64,000 bases of DNA, taken from the NCBI GenBank assembly GCA_956465555.1, contig OY101118.1, positions 310,001 through 374,000 on the forward strand, in the 5' to 3' direction. Positions 8,672 to 16,463 of the stretch are shown here, piece after piece (position 1 is the stretch's first letter; each line of letters begins with the position of its first letter). Below the pieces are notes generated by a model, which was not told the DNA's origin, searched no databases, and was given only the letters and a program-made list of their open reading frames with translations. The translations under genes and the position numbers were made by a program. Source of the stretch: Nitzschia sp. pyKryTriq1 (taxonomy: Eukaryota > Bacillariophyta > Bacillariophyceae > Bacillariales > Bacillariaceae).

Positions 8672-9856
8672 ATGGCTTCATTGGGTAATCCAGCTCCTCT
8701 TGGCCTGTTGGCCTTTGGGATGACCACTCTTACGCTCATGTATGTGGACATGGGCTGGGTGGAACACGACTTCGAAGTCCAAGTCGCGGCACTGGCCCTC
8801 GCGTTGGGTGGTTTCGGCCAAATTTTGGTCGGAATCTTTGAGATCCTCAAGGGGTCCTCTTTTTCTTTTGCCGTCTTTGAATGCTACGGCGCATTTTGGA
8901 TCTCGTTCGCCATTGTGTTCATTGGAAAGAGCGATCTGAATTCCACTTGGGGAGATGCGGTTCATCCGATTGGCTCGTCTCTCTACCTGGCGCAATGGGG
9001 AGTGCTTTCCTTTTGTTTCTGGGTAGTCACTTGGCGCAAGAACGTTGCCTTGATTACTATTTTCTTCTTGCTGACGTCCACCTTTTTCATCCTTTCGATT
9101 GCGACCGGCATCAAGTCGGACTTGGTCAGGAAGATTGGGGGCTACTTTGGCTTTGCCACGGCAGTGGGCGCCTTTTATACAGGTGTGGCCGAACTGATCA
9201 ATGAAGAATACGGCCGCCCAATATTACCCGGCCTGGCCCCCATCCATACACCCCAACGGGTCGCCATTACCGAGGCAGCCGTCAAGAATCTCATTAACTA
9301 CCACGAGCGAACCAACACCCTCTGGTTGCAATTCCGTGGATTGCAGATCCGAACCTTGGACGATGTCCATGGTATTCGGGATGGTGTTGTGGCGGCGATC
9401 CGAGAAGCCATTAGCACTCCTCAAGCCAAGAGAAGTAATATCAGAAAGGTCCATGTCGTTGCCGACTACGAGCAAACCTTTATTTCCGAAGACGTGGCCG
9501 GTGCCTACTGGAAAATGGCCTCGAGTCTCGAGCATCAATACTACCTATCTGCCACTCGATTCCATATTTCATCGTTTGGAACGCAGTCCACTGCTACAGC
9601 GGTGGCCATGGGCGGCTTGGTCCGGGGAGGGACTCGCTCGGGCATGGCGACTCCATCCTATCCGCGGTCCTCGGGTGCCTCGACTCCGGAAGAGTTCGTC
9701 CCGAAACTGTCCAGGTCCTTGTATGCGGCTGGAGCTACCAGTCCTGATGCGACCAATCCCGATGCTCGAGTGAGCTCGTATCCCGATTTGACGCACGAAG
9801 AACGAATTGCCGAAGGGGCTCCGCTCACCTCCTATGAACCGCTAAAGGGGCCTTAG
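8672..9856 (+). CDS. GPR1/FUN34/YaaH-family acetate-type transporter with extra C-terminal domain
   Basis: A 394-residue membrane protein. The start at 8672 puts the family signature NPAPLGL at residues 6-12, as in bacterial SatP/YaaH and yeast Ady2. Six hydrophobic segments follow between about 10 and 175, including FAVFECYGAFWISFA, equivalent to the conserved FxxYGxFW segment of the family. Known members carry acetate, succinate or ammonium across the plasma membrane. From about 190 the protein continues for 200 residues, whereas typical members stop there. Residues about 195-300 (AAVKNLINYHERTNTLWLQF, a KVHVVADYEQTFI strand, YYLSATRFHISSF) resemble the C-terminal tail domain of acyl-CoA:acetate CoA-transferase-like proteins. 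The last 85 residues are Ser/Gly/Pro-rich, probably a regulatory tail. The transporter fold is certain; the tail assignment is tentative. Confidence 0.85.
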   Translation: MASLGNPAPLGLLAFGMTTLTLMYVDMGWVEHDFEVQVAALALALGGFGQILVGIFEILKGSSFSFAVFECYGAFWISFAIVFIGKSDLNSTWGDAVHPIGSSLYLAQWGVLSFCFWVVTWRKNVALITIFFLLTSTFFILSIATGIKSDLVRKIGGYFGFATAVGAFYTGVAELINEEYGRPILPGLAPIHTPQRVAITEAAVKNLINYHERTNTLWLQFRGLQIRTLDDVHGIRDGVVAAIREAISTPQAKRSNIRKVHVVADYEQTFISEDVAGAYWKMASSLEHQYYLSATRFHISSFGTQSTATAVAMGGLVRGGTRSGMATPSYPRSSGASTPEEFVPKLSRSLYAAGATSPDATNPDARVSSYPDLTHEERIAEGAPLTSYEPLKGP

Positions 9857-10458
9857 TAGTACTACAGTCTATTAGAGTAGTAGAAGAACAAAAGCAAGAA
9901 GGCACGATCATCATGAACAACAACAACAAGAAGAACTCACGCAGCAACGCGACTCGCTTTTAATTAGAACTACTCCTATTAGAATACATACGAATATACG
10001 TATCTACAATCTCTACTCCACTACTAGAGCTAGAAGTAGGTCGAAGAAGGGAAAGGCTCCTCTCTACTACTACCTGAGCTGCTCTACTCTCTATTACTCT
10101 ACAACTAACCGGCTCCAACCCATTTGCAGTCTGGTTTGCTGGCGTATAGTACTCTCTAGCTAGCTAGGTAGTAGTAGAGCAATAGAGCTAGTACTCTTAC
10201 GAAATAAAGTAAGTTACGCGTTAAACGGCTGTCGCTATTCTTATTAGTGTTCGATCCGCGTAAGAGGAGGAGGAAAGAAGGGATGATGAAAGCATGAGGG
10301 TCATGCCCATGTAGTGGTAGCAGGAAGAAGAATGCTGATGTGAAACAATCATCAATGTGATATGATGTTCTTCTGGAGGAAGTGCGGAGGAAGAGCACGA
10401 GCAATGAGCATGTTGGTGCTTTCCCTGTTCCTCCTCACTGTAGTATAGTAGAGTGCAG
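9857..10458. other. Intergenic, no gene seen
   Basis: Convergent spacer between the transporter gene and the minus-strand Ser-rich gene. Rich in CTACTAC/TAGTAG and CTAG words; nothing conserved recognised. Confidence 0.55.
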
Positions 10459-11769
10459 TTACAACGACTCCCAAGGAAGGAGGCGGGCTGTCGAGGTCTT
10501 CTCCTTATTGGCAATAGCGGCTGGATGGCGGCTCTTGCTGCTGATAGTACGATGAGCACGCGTACTGGAATCCTCGTCTTCGCTGGTGCTGCAGCTAGTA
10601 CTACCTTCACCGCCTACCAAACGAAGCCACCAGGGGGATGATTGGTAGGCCGATGGTGGATCACTGAAGAGCACAACATCCACCTTGGAGTCAAACGTCA
10701 CCGAGAACGAATGGCATCGTTGGCGGCTGGGTCCTCCTCCATCTCCCCGCTCTTGGCTGGTGCTTCTAAGAATAGAAGCCTTGGGGCGATCCAAAAGGGC
10801 AGAAGCGGAGCGGGCTTTCTTGGGGGCAATGGGCGACAGTGCCTTGGGACGTGCGGGGACGTACACAAAGCGTGGTGCCAGAGTATCGATCTCACAAATG
10901 TTCTTGTTGGTGCTCCTTGATCGTACCCGAGGAGACTGCGTCTGTAATCCAAAAATGGATCTTCGCGCGGCGGAGGATGGCGAGGACGGGGGTAGAACTG
11001 CTCCTGTAGGCGGTGATGCCGGTACTGTTTGCTGGGCCGCCGTAGCATCGGATCTCTCGCTGTTACTTTCGGTTGAGATTTTCTTGCCATAATCTGAAGA
11101 CTCTTCGGATCGTTCTTCTTGTGCCCCTCCTTGTCCTGCCTTGGCCCAATAAGGAGCAAAGATGGAGCGCTTTGGTGCCGCGTTCTTCTTTGCTGTTGTG
11201 GTGGTGGTGTTGCTGCTAACAGTCTTGTTGAAAGTAGTAGTGATCGTTGAGTGGTGATGATCCTGCTCGTCTTCCTCGTCAGCAGCTCTGCTGGAAGACG
11301 AGCCCACGGATGTGAGAGAATCAGTTTCATCCGTCTTGTTTGTTGAGGATGATCCAGCACTAGACATGGAATCCAGGGAGGAGGAAGCTGGAAGACGAAG
11401 TTCTGAGAAGCAACAATCATCGCCGTCCAACTGGGTGGGGCAGTTGTTATCATTGTAGAATTCAATAACCTTCTTCTTGTTGCTCTTTTTGGAGGATCCG
11501 GCACTACATGCTGCCAGCCAGTGCTTTTGTTCCACTGGAGTTAAGTCAGCGAATTGGGAGATGCTAATGGGGGTCCCAGGCGAGGGCAGAGGATGTCTTG
11601 GTGCTGTTGGTGCTACCGCTGGTGGTGAGGAGGAGTCGCCAGAAGATTCTCCATCCTTGCCGCCCGTGCTCTGGAGGACGATGCGAAGCGAAGTGGTTTC
11701 CCTTGGCTGGAACAACAAGCGTTCTTCTTCTTGGTGTTGTTGCTGTTGCTGGAGTGGGCAGAAGATCAT
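10459..11769 (-). CDS. Ser-rich protein, paralog of the gene at 57160
   Basis: A 436-residue protein from the ATG at 11769 (MIFCPLQQQQQ); a longer frame extends upstream but is not needed. Mostly low-complexity Ser/Thr/Lys sequence with discrete conserved islands: FADLTPVEQKHWLAACSAG near residue 75, RSIFAPYWAKAGQGG mid-protein, ARRSIFGLQ, KASILRSTS, and SVTFDSKVDVVLFSDPP followed by WW. The islands RS(I/V)FxxYWxxxGQ, an S(I/C)LR element and a VxFDxxVxVxxF...W element recur in the same order in the protein at 57160-57921, so the two are paralogs. The first island recalls a short helix seen in many diatom proteins. No catalytic domain. The C-terminal FD...WW element may be a phosphatase-docking or similar linear motif (inference). 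Confidence 0.65.
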   Translation of the reverse strand: MIFCPLQQQQQHQEEERLLFQPRETTSLRIVLQSTGGKDGESSGDSSSPPAVAPTAPRHPLPSPGTPISISQFADLTPVEQKHWLAACSAGSSKKSNKKKVIEFYNDNNCPTQLDGDDCCFSELRLPASSSLDSMSSAGSSSTNKTDETDSLTSVGSSSSRAADEEDEQDHHHSTITTTFNKTVSSNTTTTTAKKNAAPKRSIFAPYWAKAGQGGAQEERSEESSDYGKKISTESNSERSDATAAQQTVPASPPTGAVLPPSSPSSAARRSIFGLQTQSPRVRSRSTNKNICEIDTLAPRFVYVPARPKALSPIAPKKARSASALLDRPKASILRSTSQERGDGGGPSRQRCHSFSVTFDSKVDVVLFSDPPSAYQSSPWWLRLVGGEGSTSCSTSEDEDSSTRAHRTISSKSRHPAAIANKEKTSTARLLPWESL

Positions 11770-13008
11770 GATGGCGGTGGTGATGAATGATAAAGAATGA
11801 TGAGTGGTGTGAGGATTTGGTTTTTTGAAAGGATAACCAAGGCTTTGCGTTGCTTTGCTTTCGTCCTGTGAAGATAAAATGAGAACCAGCAAAGATGATA
11901 GTGATAATGATCAGCAACGTATTTGCTTATACTACTGCACAAGTACTGTAAGCAACCGAAGAATCTTCATCCTCGCAGGAATGCGAAGATCGACGTCGAA
12001 AGTAGCGTTTTGCGTTCTTTCCCACTCCGTCCACCGACGACGACGACTCGCTTTATTTGTGCGCCAGAGAAAGCGTTCTTTCGAGAATTCACGGATTCTT
12101 CGTAGACTTAGTCTCCCGGTACTTGTAATAACCCTATGCACAAAAAACCTTGCTGGTAAGGGTGGCACTGTTGGCAGGTGCATTGTTTCTCTTCTTCTTC
12201 TCGGGGAGGATCAACATCGGGCATAAATTAGACGATTTTAGGCCTTGTTCTCCAAGCAATACCGATAATTTCATATCTGACCGAACTTTGTTGTGTTGGC
12301 GCACCGCGCGCACCTTGCTTCTTGTCCCTTCATCGCGTTTTTTAATTATCAGAAGGCTTCCACGAAACAGAACCCAGAGTGATGATTTCATTTTTGCCAT
12401 CTGTTGCCCGGTGGTTGTTAACAAACTAAATCAAAGCTTCGCCGGCCTTCGCAACGAAGAACAGTCCGGACAGATGGAGTCAGGTTCCATTGCGTTAGGA
12501 TCAATTAACAAAACAGAATTCTGGTCCCGCTCCGATTGAGACTTCGTTTCCATGTGTTGAACTTGGGTTCTCTTCCAATAAATACTGTACGATGATGCAT
12601 TGTGGCGCGTGTTCTTCAGTACGGCTCAAAAAAAATGCGTTCCTCCCCCCGCCGCCCGCCCGCCCGTCCCCCCCCGCCCGCATCCGACAAGAAGAATACT
12701 GTATGAAGTCGAAGAAGTCGATCCGGACGACCTCACACCTCACCCACCGGTATTATCTATATCTATCTCGCCTCGATTGACTATAATACTACTACCGGTA
12801 CTCCATCCTCCAAGCTAGCAGCTAGAGAATTATGGAATACAGAAAGACGCTAGTTCTAGCATTTATATGATGTAGCCCCCTGACTCTGACTCTACGGTAG
12901 CAGTAGTTTTTGACACTAAAAGCAGCAACAGCAGCAACATGATGATCATTATTCTTCACACATTATTCTTCACACATTGTTCTTCCTTTGGTCGTGCGGC
13001 ATCTTCTT
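11770..13008. other. Intergenic with C-rich tract
   Basis: No gene supported although several open frames exist. It contains a C-rich strand tract at 12641-12682 and TACCGGTA sites near 12748 and 12794. It likely holds the Ser-rich gene promoter at its left end. Confidence 0.5.
12641..12682. repeat. C-rich low-complexity tract
   Basis: Runs of C separated by single G or T (CCTCCCCCCGCCGCCCGCC, continuing). The minus strand has several G runs compatible with a G-quadruplex. Confidence 0.7.
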
Positions 13009-13617
13009 CTAATTTTCCCAAGTAATAGGAACAACTTCATCTAATGATATATCAGGGACTAGCTCCTTCAAATTGAGTTTCTTGGCAAATGGATTCAATA
13101 TGGCACCGATAAAAGTCAACCTTGCCAAAAATGGTGCAGTATCGTAGCTTGGATCCGGTACAGAGGCTGGATCAAAAGCATGCTTCTTGTTGATATTCAA
13201 GATGTTTTCTTCTGGAACCTCAAAGGGGCTCCCATCCGCATTCTTGATGGCGTTGCGATTGAAGACAATGATACCCATCATGAGGGCATTCAACATGGCA
13301 GTACCACAGCAAGTGGTATAGCACCTGTAAGCGGGGCCTTTTTCACCGACACGAACAAACCTAATCTTCGAGTTACCATTCGAGTCGGATAGACTGGTGA
13401 TAAACTCCACCTGACTTGTCGAATATGGGCATGCGCATGCACCCCCAGTGGAATCGAGCATGGAAATTCCAGACTGTTTGTTCTTCTCGTCCATAAACTT
13501 GCAAGCTGCAACACAAGAGTGACAGTAGCACCTGATCAGTAGCTTGGGCTCACCCGAAAGCTTGGCTTGCACTTGGCCACATTTGCAGGACCAGGTACGT
13601 TCAATGGCAGTCGTCAT
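13009..13617 (-). CDS. GFA / CENP-V-fold zinc protein
   Basis: A 202-residue protein from the ATG at 13617 (MTTAIERTWSCKCGQVQAKL). Near the N-terminus it has SCKCG, then IRCYCHSC, the CxCG...CxCxxC zinc-ligand pattern of the GFA (glutathione-dependent formaldehyde-activating enzyme-like) and CENP-V fold. Later Cys residues (ACACPYS; YTTCCGTAM) fit the remaining ligands; CCGT is typical of the family. The C-terminal 60 residues (LTFIGAILNPFAKKLNLKEL) are found in eukaryotic and algal versions. Most family members have no proven reaction, so no substrate is claimed. Soluble. A hAT transposon is inserted about 100 bp upstream of this start and may have displaced its promoter. Confidence 0.85.
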   Translation of the reverse strand: MTTAIERTWSCKCGQVQAKLSGEPKLLIRCYCHSCVAACKFMDEKNKQSGISMLDSTGGACACPYSTSQVEFITSLSDSNGNSKIRFVRVGEKGPAYRCYTTCCGTAMLNALMMGIIVFNRNAIKNADGSPFEVPEENILNINKKHAFDPASVPDPSYDTAPFLARLTFIGAILNPFAKKLNLKELVPDISLDEVVPITWEN

Positions 13618-13709
13618 CGTCCGGTGTCGGTATGATGGTGAGAGATGCGAGAGATGAGAGTACAAGTACAAGTACAGAGCGTCATGGAATAAAGGGCTCA
13701 TTGTCGATG

Positions 13710-13717
13710 GTCGAATG
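13710..13717. other. Left 8-bp target-site duplication of the hAT element
   Basis: GTCGAATG immediately precedes the left terminal repeat and is repeated exactly at 16099-16106 after the right one. Eight-base duplications are the hAT hallmark. Confidence 0.92.
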
Positions 13718-13803
13718 TAGTGTTCTGGAAAATATGGAAGCGACGACGCACGAATATGGAAAAAATATGGAATTATGTACAATTCTACGTAGTCTGGTAC
13801 TAC

Positions 13804-13821
13804 TGACGTCTGCTGACGTCA
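13804..13821. promoter_or_regulatory. Two TGACGTC boxes directly before the transposase ATG
   Basis: TGACGTCTGCTGACGTC ends at the ATG at 13821; two bZIP/CRE-like half-to-full sites lie 11 bp apart inside the hAT element. They could drive transposase expression; function is inferred from the motif only. Confidence 0.35.
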
Positions 13822-14750
13822 TGTCATTGTATGCGCACCCATGGCGCGCAGTTGTGGTTGAGACTCCTGATGGAGCCTTGGTGGAGCTTGATACCGTCTT
13901 TCCCGACAAGAAAGCCAGGCACAAAAATGCTAGGGATAGAAAAACTAAGGAAACGATCAAAAAAAAAGAAGACTCCGCCAGCAACAAGAAAAGTAGAAAG
14001 AATCTGACCCGTGTCAGCCTTCAAAGTATTCTGAAGGAGCCTTGGGAGCACAAAAAGGGAAACATAGTATCTGCTAGTGGCGTGAATGCACTATTAGAAG
14101 GAATCGAATTCAGAGACGGATCCACCGTCTTCTGTTCCCTGTGCTCCAAAAGTGTGGATGGGTTCAAGCAAAGCATCACACAGCATCTTGGAGGGAAAAC
14201 TCATCGTTCGAATGTTGCTGCATGGAAGGCAAAGGCGAATCATCAGCGACAGGAGACAATTCCTAACAACGCAGAAGCGCGATTGCAACGTGCAGCCCAC
14301 AATTCTGATGTGGCAACAACAGATTTTCGAAAGGATTGGTTCAAGATTGCTCTGAAGACTGGTTTACCCTTCACTACACTTGAGGGACTGAAGCCAGTGA
14401 TTCAAAAACATAGCCAAATGACTCTGGGTGCCGCGGGAGACTTGCCCCGCACCTATGGCAAGGAAGTCTACGATGAAGCCTTCGCAAAGCTTCAAAAGAT
14501 TCTCGATGACGCCTTTCCTGAATTCGGTACCATCACGGATGGCACCCCATCTTTTGCGGAGGCATTGGCTTTGGTAATAAGAGTTGTCACAAAAGAATAC
14601 CAAATATTCGATATTCTTGTACGAGTGGAGCTTTTTGATGGGTCGCTCAACGGTGAGCAGCTCGCTGGGCAGTTGCTGGGAGCTTTGCGTTCATGTCGGG
14701 TCGATCTTGGTAAATGGCGTACGGCTATGCTTGACCGGGCTGAAGTCTGA
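13821..14750 (+). CDS. Truncated hAT transposase (zinc finger plus start of RNase H-like domain)
   Basis: A 309-residue protein from the ATG at 13821; earlier in-frame ATGs lie in or outside the terminal repeat. After a basic Lys/Arg segment (residues about 35-65) a zinc finger is clear: FCSLCSKSVDG...ITQHLGGKTHRSNV, a C2H2/BED-type finger of the kind in hAT transposases and the transposon-derived CGGBP1. A conserved linker follows (DWFKIALKTGLPFTTLEGL). The RNase H-like domain starts with TITDGTPSFAEALA, carrying the first catalytic Asp, and goes on through GSLNGEQLAGQLL to WRTAMLDRAEV, with the DRA motif. The frame stops there, at the first minisatellite unit, so the last catalytic residue and the C-terminal dimerisation domain are absent. 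It could bind ends but not catalyse transposition. Confidence 0.88.
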   Translation: MSLYAHPWRAVVVETPDGALVELDTVFPDKKARHKNARDRKTKETIKKKEDSASNKKSRKNLTRVSLQSILKEPWEHKKGNIVSASGVNALLEGIEFRDGSTVFCSLCSKSVDGFKQSITQHLGGKTHRSNVAAWKAKANHQRQETIPNNAEARLQRAAHNSDVATTDFRKDWFKIALKTGLPFTTLEGLKPVIQKHSQMTLGAAGDLPRTYGKEVYDEAFAKLQKILDDAFPEFGTITDGTPSFAEALALVIRVVTKEYQIFDILVRVELFDGSLNGEQLAGQLLGALRSCRVDLGKWRTAMLDRAEV

Positions 14751-15826
14751 GCATCTTGGTTAATAAAAGCCGGCTGGTTTCCTGTGTCGCCGAACAGCAA
14801 AACGAACGCAGAAGCCGCACCAAAAGTATCAGTACTCAACGAAAAAGACTCAAAACAGATCTCAACCACCTCTGACGACTCATGCTTACCCTAAAGAATG
14901 AAGATAGGACGGAACAAGAAGTCTGAGCATCTTGGTTAATAAAAGCCAGCTGGTTTCCTGTGTCGCCGAACAGCAAAACGAACGCAGAAGCCGCACCAAA
15001 AGTATCAGTACTCAACGAAAAAGACTCAAAACAGATCTCAACCACCTCTGACGACTCATGCTTACCCTAAAGAATGAAGATTGGACGGAACAAGAAGTCT
15101 GAGCATCTCGGTTAATAAAAGCCGGCTTGTTTCCTGTGTCGCCGAACAGCAAAACGAACGCAGAAGCCGCACCAAAAGTGTCAGTACTCAACGAAAAAGA
15201 CTCAAAACAGATCTCAACCACCTCTGACGACTCATGCTTACCCTAAAGAATGAAGATTGGACGGAACAAGAAGTCTGAGCATCTTGGTTAATAAAAGCCG
15301 GCTGGTTTCCTGTGTCGCCGAACAGCAAAACGAACGCAGAAGCCGCACCAAAAGTGTCAGTACTCAACGAAAAAGACTCAAAACAGATCTCAACCACCTC
15401 TGACGACTCATGCTTACCCTAAAGAATGAAGATTGGACGGAACAAGAAGTCTGAGCATCTTGGTTAATAAAAGCCGGCTGGTTTCCTGTGTCGCCGAACA
15501 GCAAAACGAACGCAGAAGCCGCACCAAAAGTATCAGTACTCAACGAAAAAGACTCAAAACAGATCTCAACCACCTCTGACGACTCATGCTTACCCTAAAG
15601 AATGAAGATTGGACGGAACAAGAAGTCTGAGCATCTCGGTTAATAAAAGCCGGCTTGTTTCCTGTGTCGCCGAACAGCAAAACGAACGCAGAAGCCGCAC
15701 CAAAAGTGTCAGTACTCAACGAAAAAGACTCAAAACAGATCTCAACCACCTCTGACGACTCATGCTTACCCTAAAGAATGAAGATTGGACGGAACAAGAA
15801 GTCTGAGCATCTTGGTTAATAAAAGC
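14745..15826. repeat. 176-bp minisatellite, six full units plus 26 bp
   Basis: Units start (GTCTGAGCAT) at 14745, 14921, 15097, 15273, 15449, 15625 and 15801, an exact 176-bp period. Copies differ at only a few positions. Units 3 and 6 share the same variants (CTCGG, GGCTTG, GTGTC), while the others have CTTGG, which points to a higher-order duplication of a multi-unit block. The first unit supplies the transposase stop codon. The period is not a multiple of three, so open frames in it are not conserved proteins. Confidence 0.97.
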
Positions 15827-15913
15827 GACGCAGTCTATCTATCCGCCATTGTCTTGTTGATTGTCAACTGTCAATTCCTTTTTTGTGTCGCGACGCGCGA
15901 CGGAGTACTGCTT

Positions 15914-15994
15914 GTTTCCTCCGTGCTAAATATTTACTGTGTGTTTCCTCCGTCCTAAATATTTACTGCGTGTTTCCTCCGTCCTAAATATTTA
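15914..15994. repeat. 29-bp tandem repeat, about 2.8 copies, inside the hAT element
   Basis: GTTTCCTCCGT(G/C)CTAAATATTTA... begins at 15914, 15943 and 15972. It lies between the minisatellite and the right end of the transposon. Confidence 0.93.
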
Positions 15995-16098
15995 ACACGG
16001 TAGAACACGCGATAAAAATTCCATATTTTTTCCATATTTCCTTCCATATTTCCCGAAATAATGGCCGAAATATGGAATCCATATTTTCCAGAACACTA

Positions 16099-16106
16099 GT
16101 CGAATG
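16099..16106. other. Right 8-bp target-site duplication, abutting a 24-bp palindrome
   Basis: GTCGAATG repeats the left duplication. Its last three bases begin a perfect 24-bp palindrome at 16104-16127 (centre GATGCATC), so the transposon landed at the edge of a potential cruciform. Confidence 0.9.
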
Positions 16107-16463
16107 CATGCGATGCATCGCATGCATCGTTGCGTAATAAAATATCGCGTCTCTTTTCTCCGTTCGTTTTTGCAAAGATCGCTCATCGCGCGCTCCCTCG
16201 GACGGTCTGGTCGCCGCGCGTCGATGTCGTATTTTATTTTTTTTCTCGCCGCTCTCTCTCTCCTCTCTCTCATCTCTCTCTCTCGCCGCTCTCGTCACAC
16301 CATAAGGTCACACCCGCATTATGCGATGCGAGATGCGCGACAGTGCGTCCGATGCTCACGATCATACCTGCATCATGCACGATGCTCACATAATTTGCTT
16401 GGAGGTACTCGTAAACCTCACATCTTTCCTTTCTTGCAACATCATCCGCTATAACGACAGAGG
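16107..16463. other. Leader/promoter of the WD-repeat gene
   Basis: No gene. A TCTCTC-rich stretch at 16245-16290 and repeats of ATGCGA-type words; this is the 5' region of the gene at 16464. Confidence 0.5.

Larger units (their letters stand above)
13718..16098 (+). mobile_element. hAT-superfamily DNA transposon, 2381 bp, probably non-autonomous
   Basis: Both ends are visible. The left end 13718-13738 (starting TAGTGTTCTGG) is the exact reverse complement of 16078-16098, a 21-bp terminal inverted repeat whose first bases fit the hAT consensus YARNG. The flanks carry an exact 8-bp duplication, GTCGAATG. Inside both ends is a second inverted pair: 13753-13774 (two ATATGGAA words) matches 16017-16038 on the other strand exactly over 22 bp, like the subterminal binding sites of hAT elements. 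Between them lie a transposase N-terminal half (13821-14750), about six copies of a 176-bp minisatellite (14745-15826) and three copies of a 29-bp repeat (15914-15994). Intact ends and an exact duplication imply recent movement, with transposase supplied from elsewhere. Confidence 0.92.

Noticed and set aside
10698-11504. 268-codon minus-strand frame
   Set aside because: Overlaps the Ser-rich gene in another frame of the same strand; Pro/Arg-rich composition fits a shadow.
14836-15749. Five nearly identical 69-residue minus-strand frames
   Set aside because: They are the 176-bp minisatellite read on the minus strand; the period is not divisible by three and the frames arise from repetition, not coding.
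14745-15826. CRISPR-like repeat array
   Set aside because: There are no unique spacers; the whole 176-bp unit repeats, as in a minisatellite inside a eukaryotic transposon.
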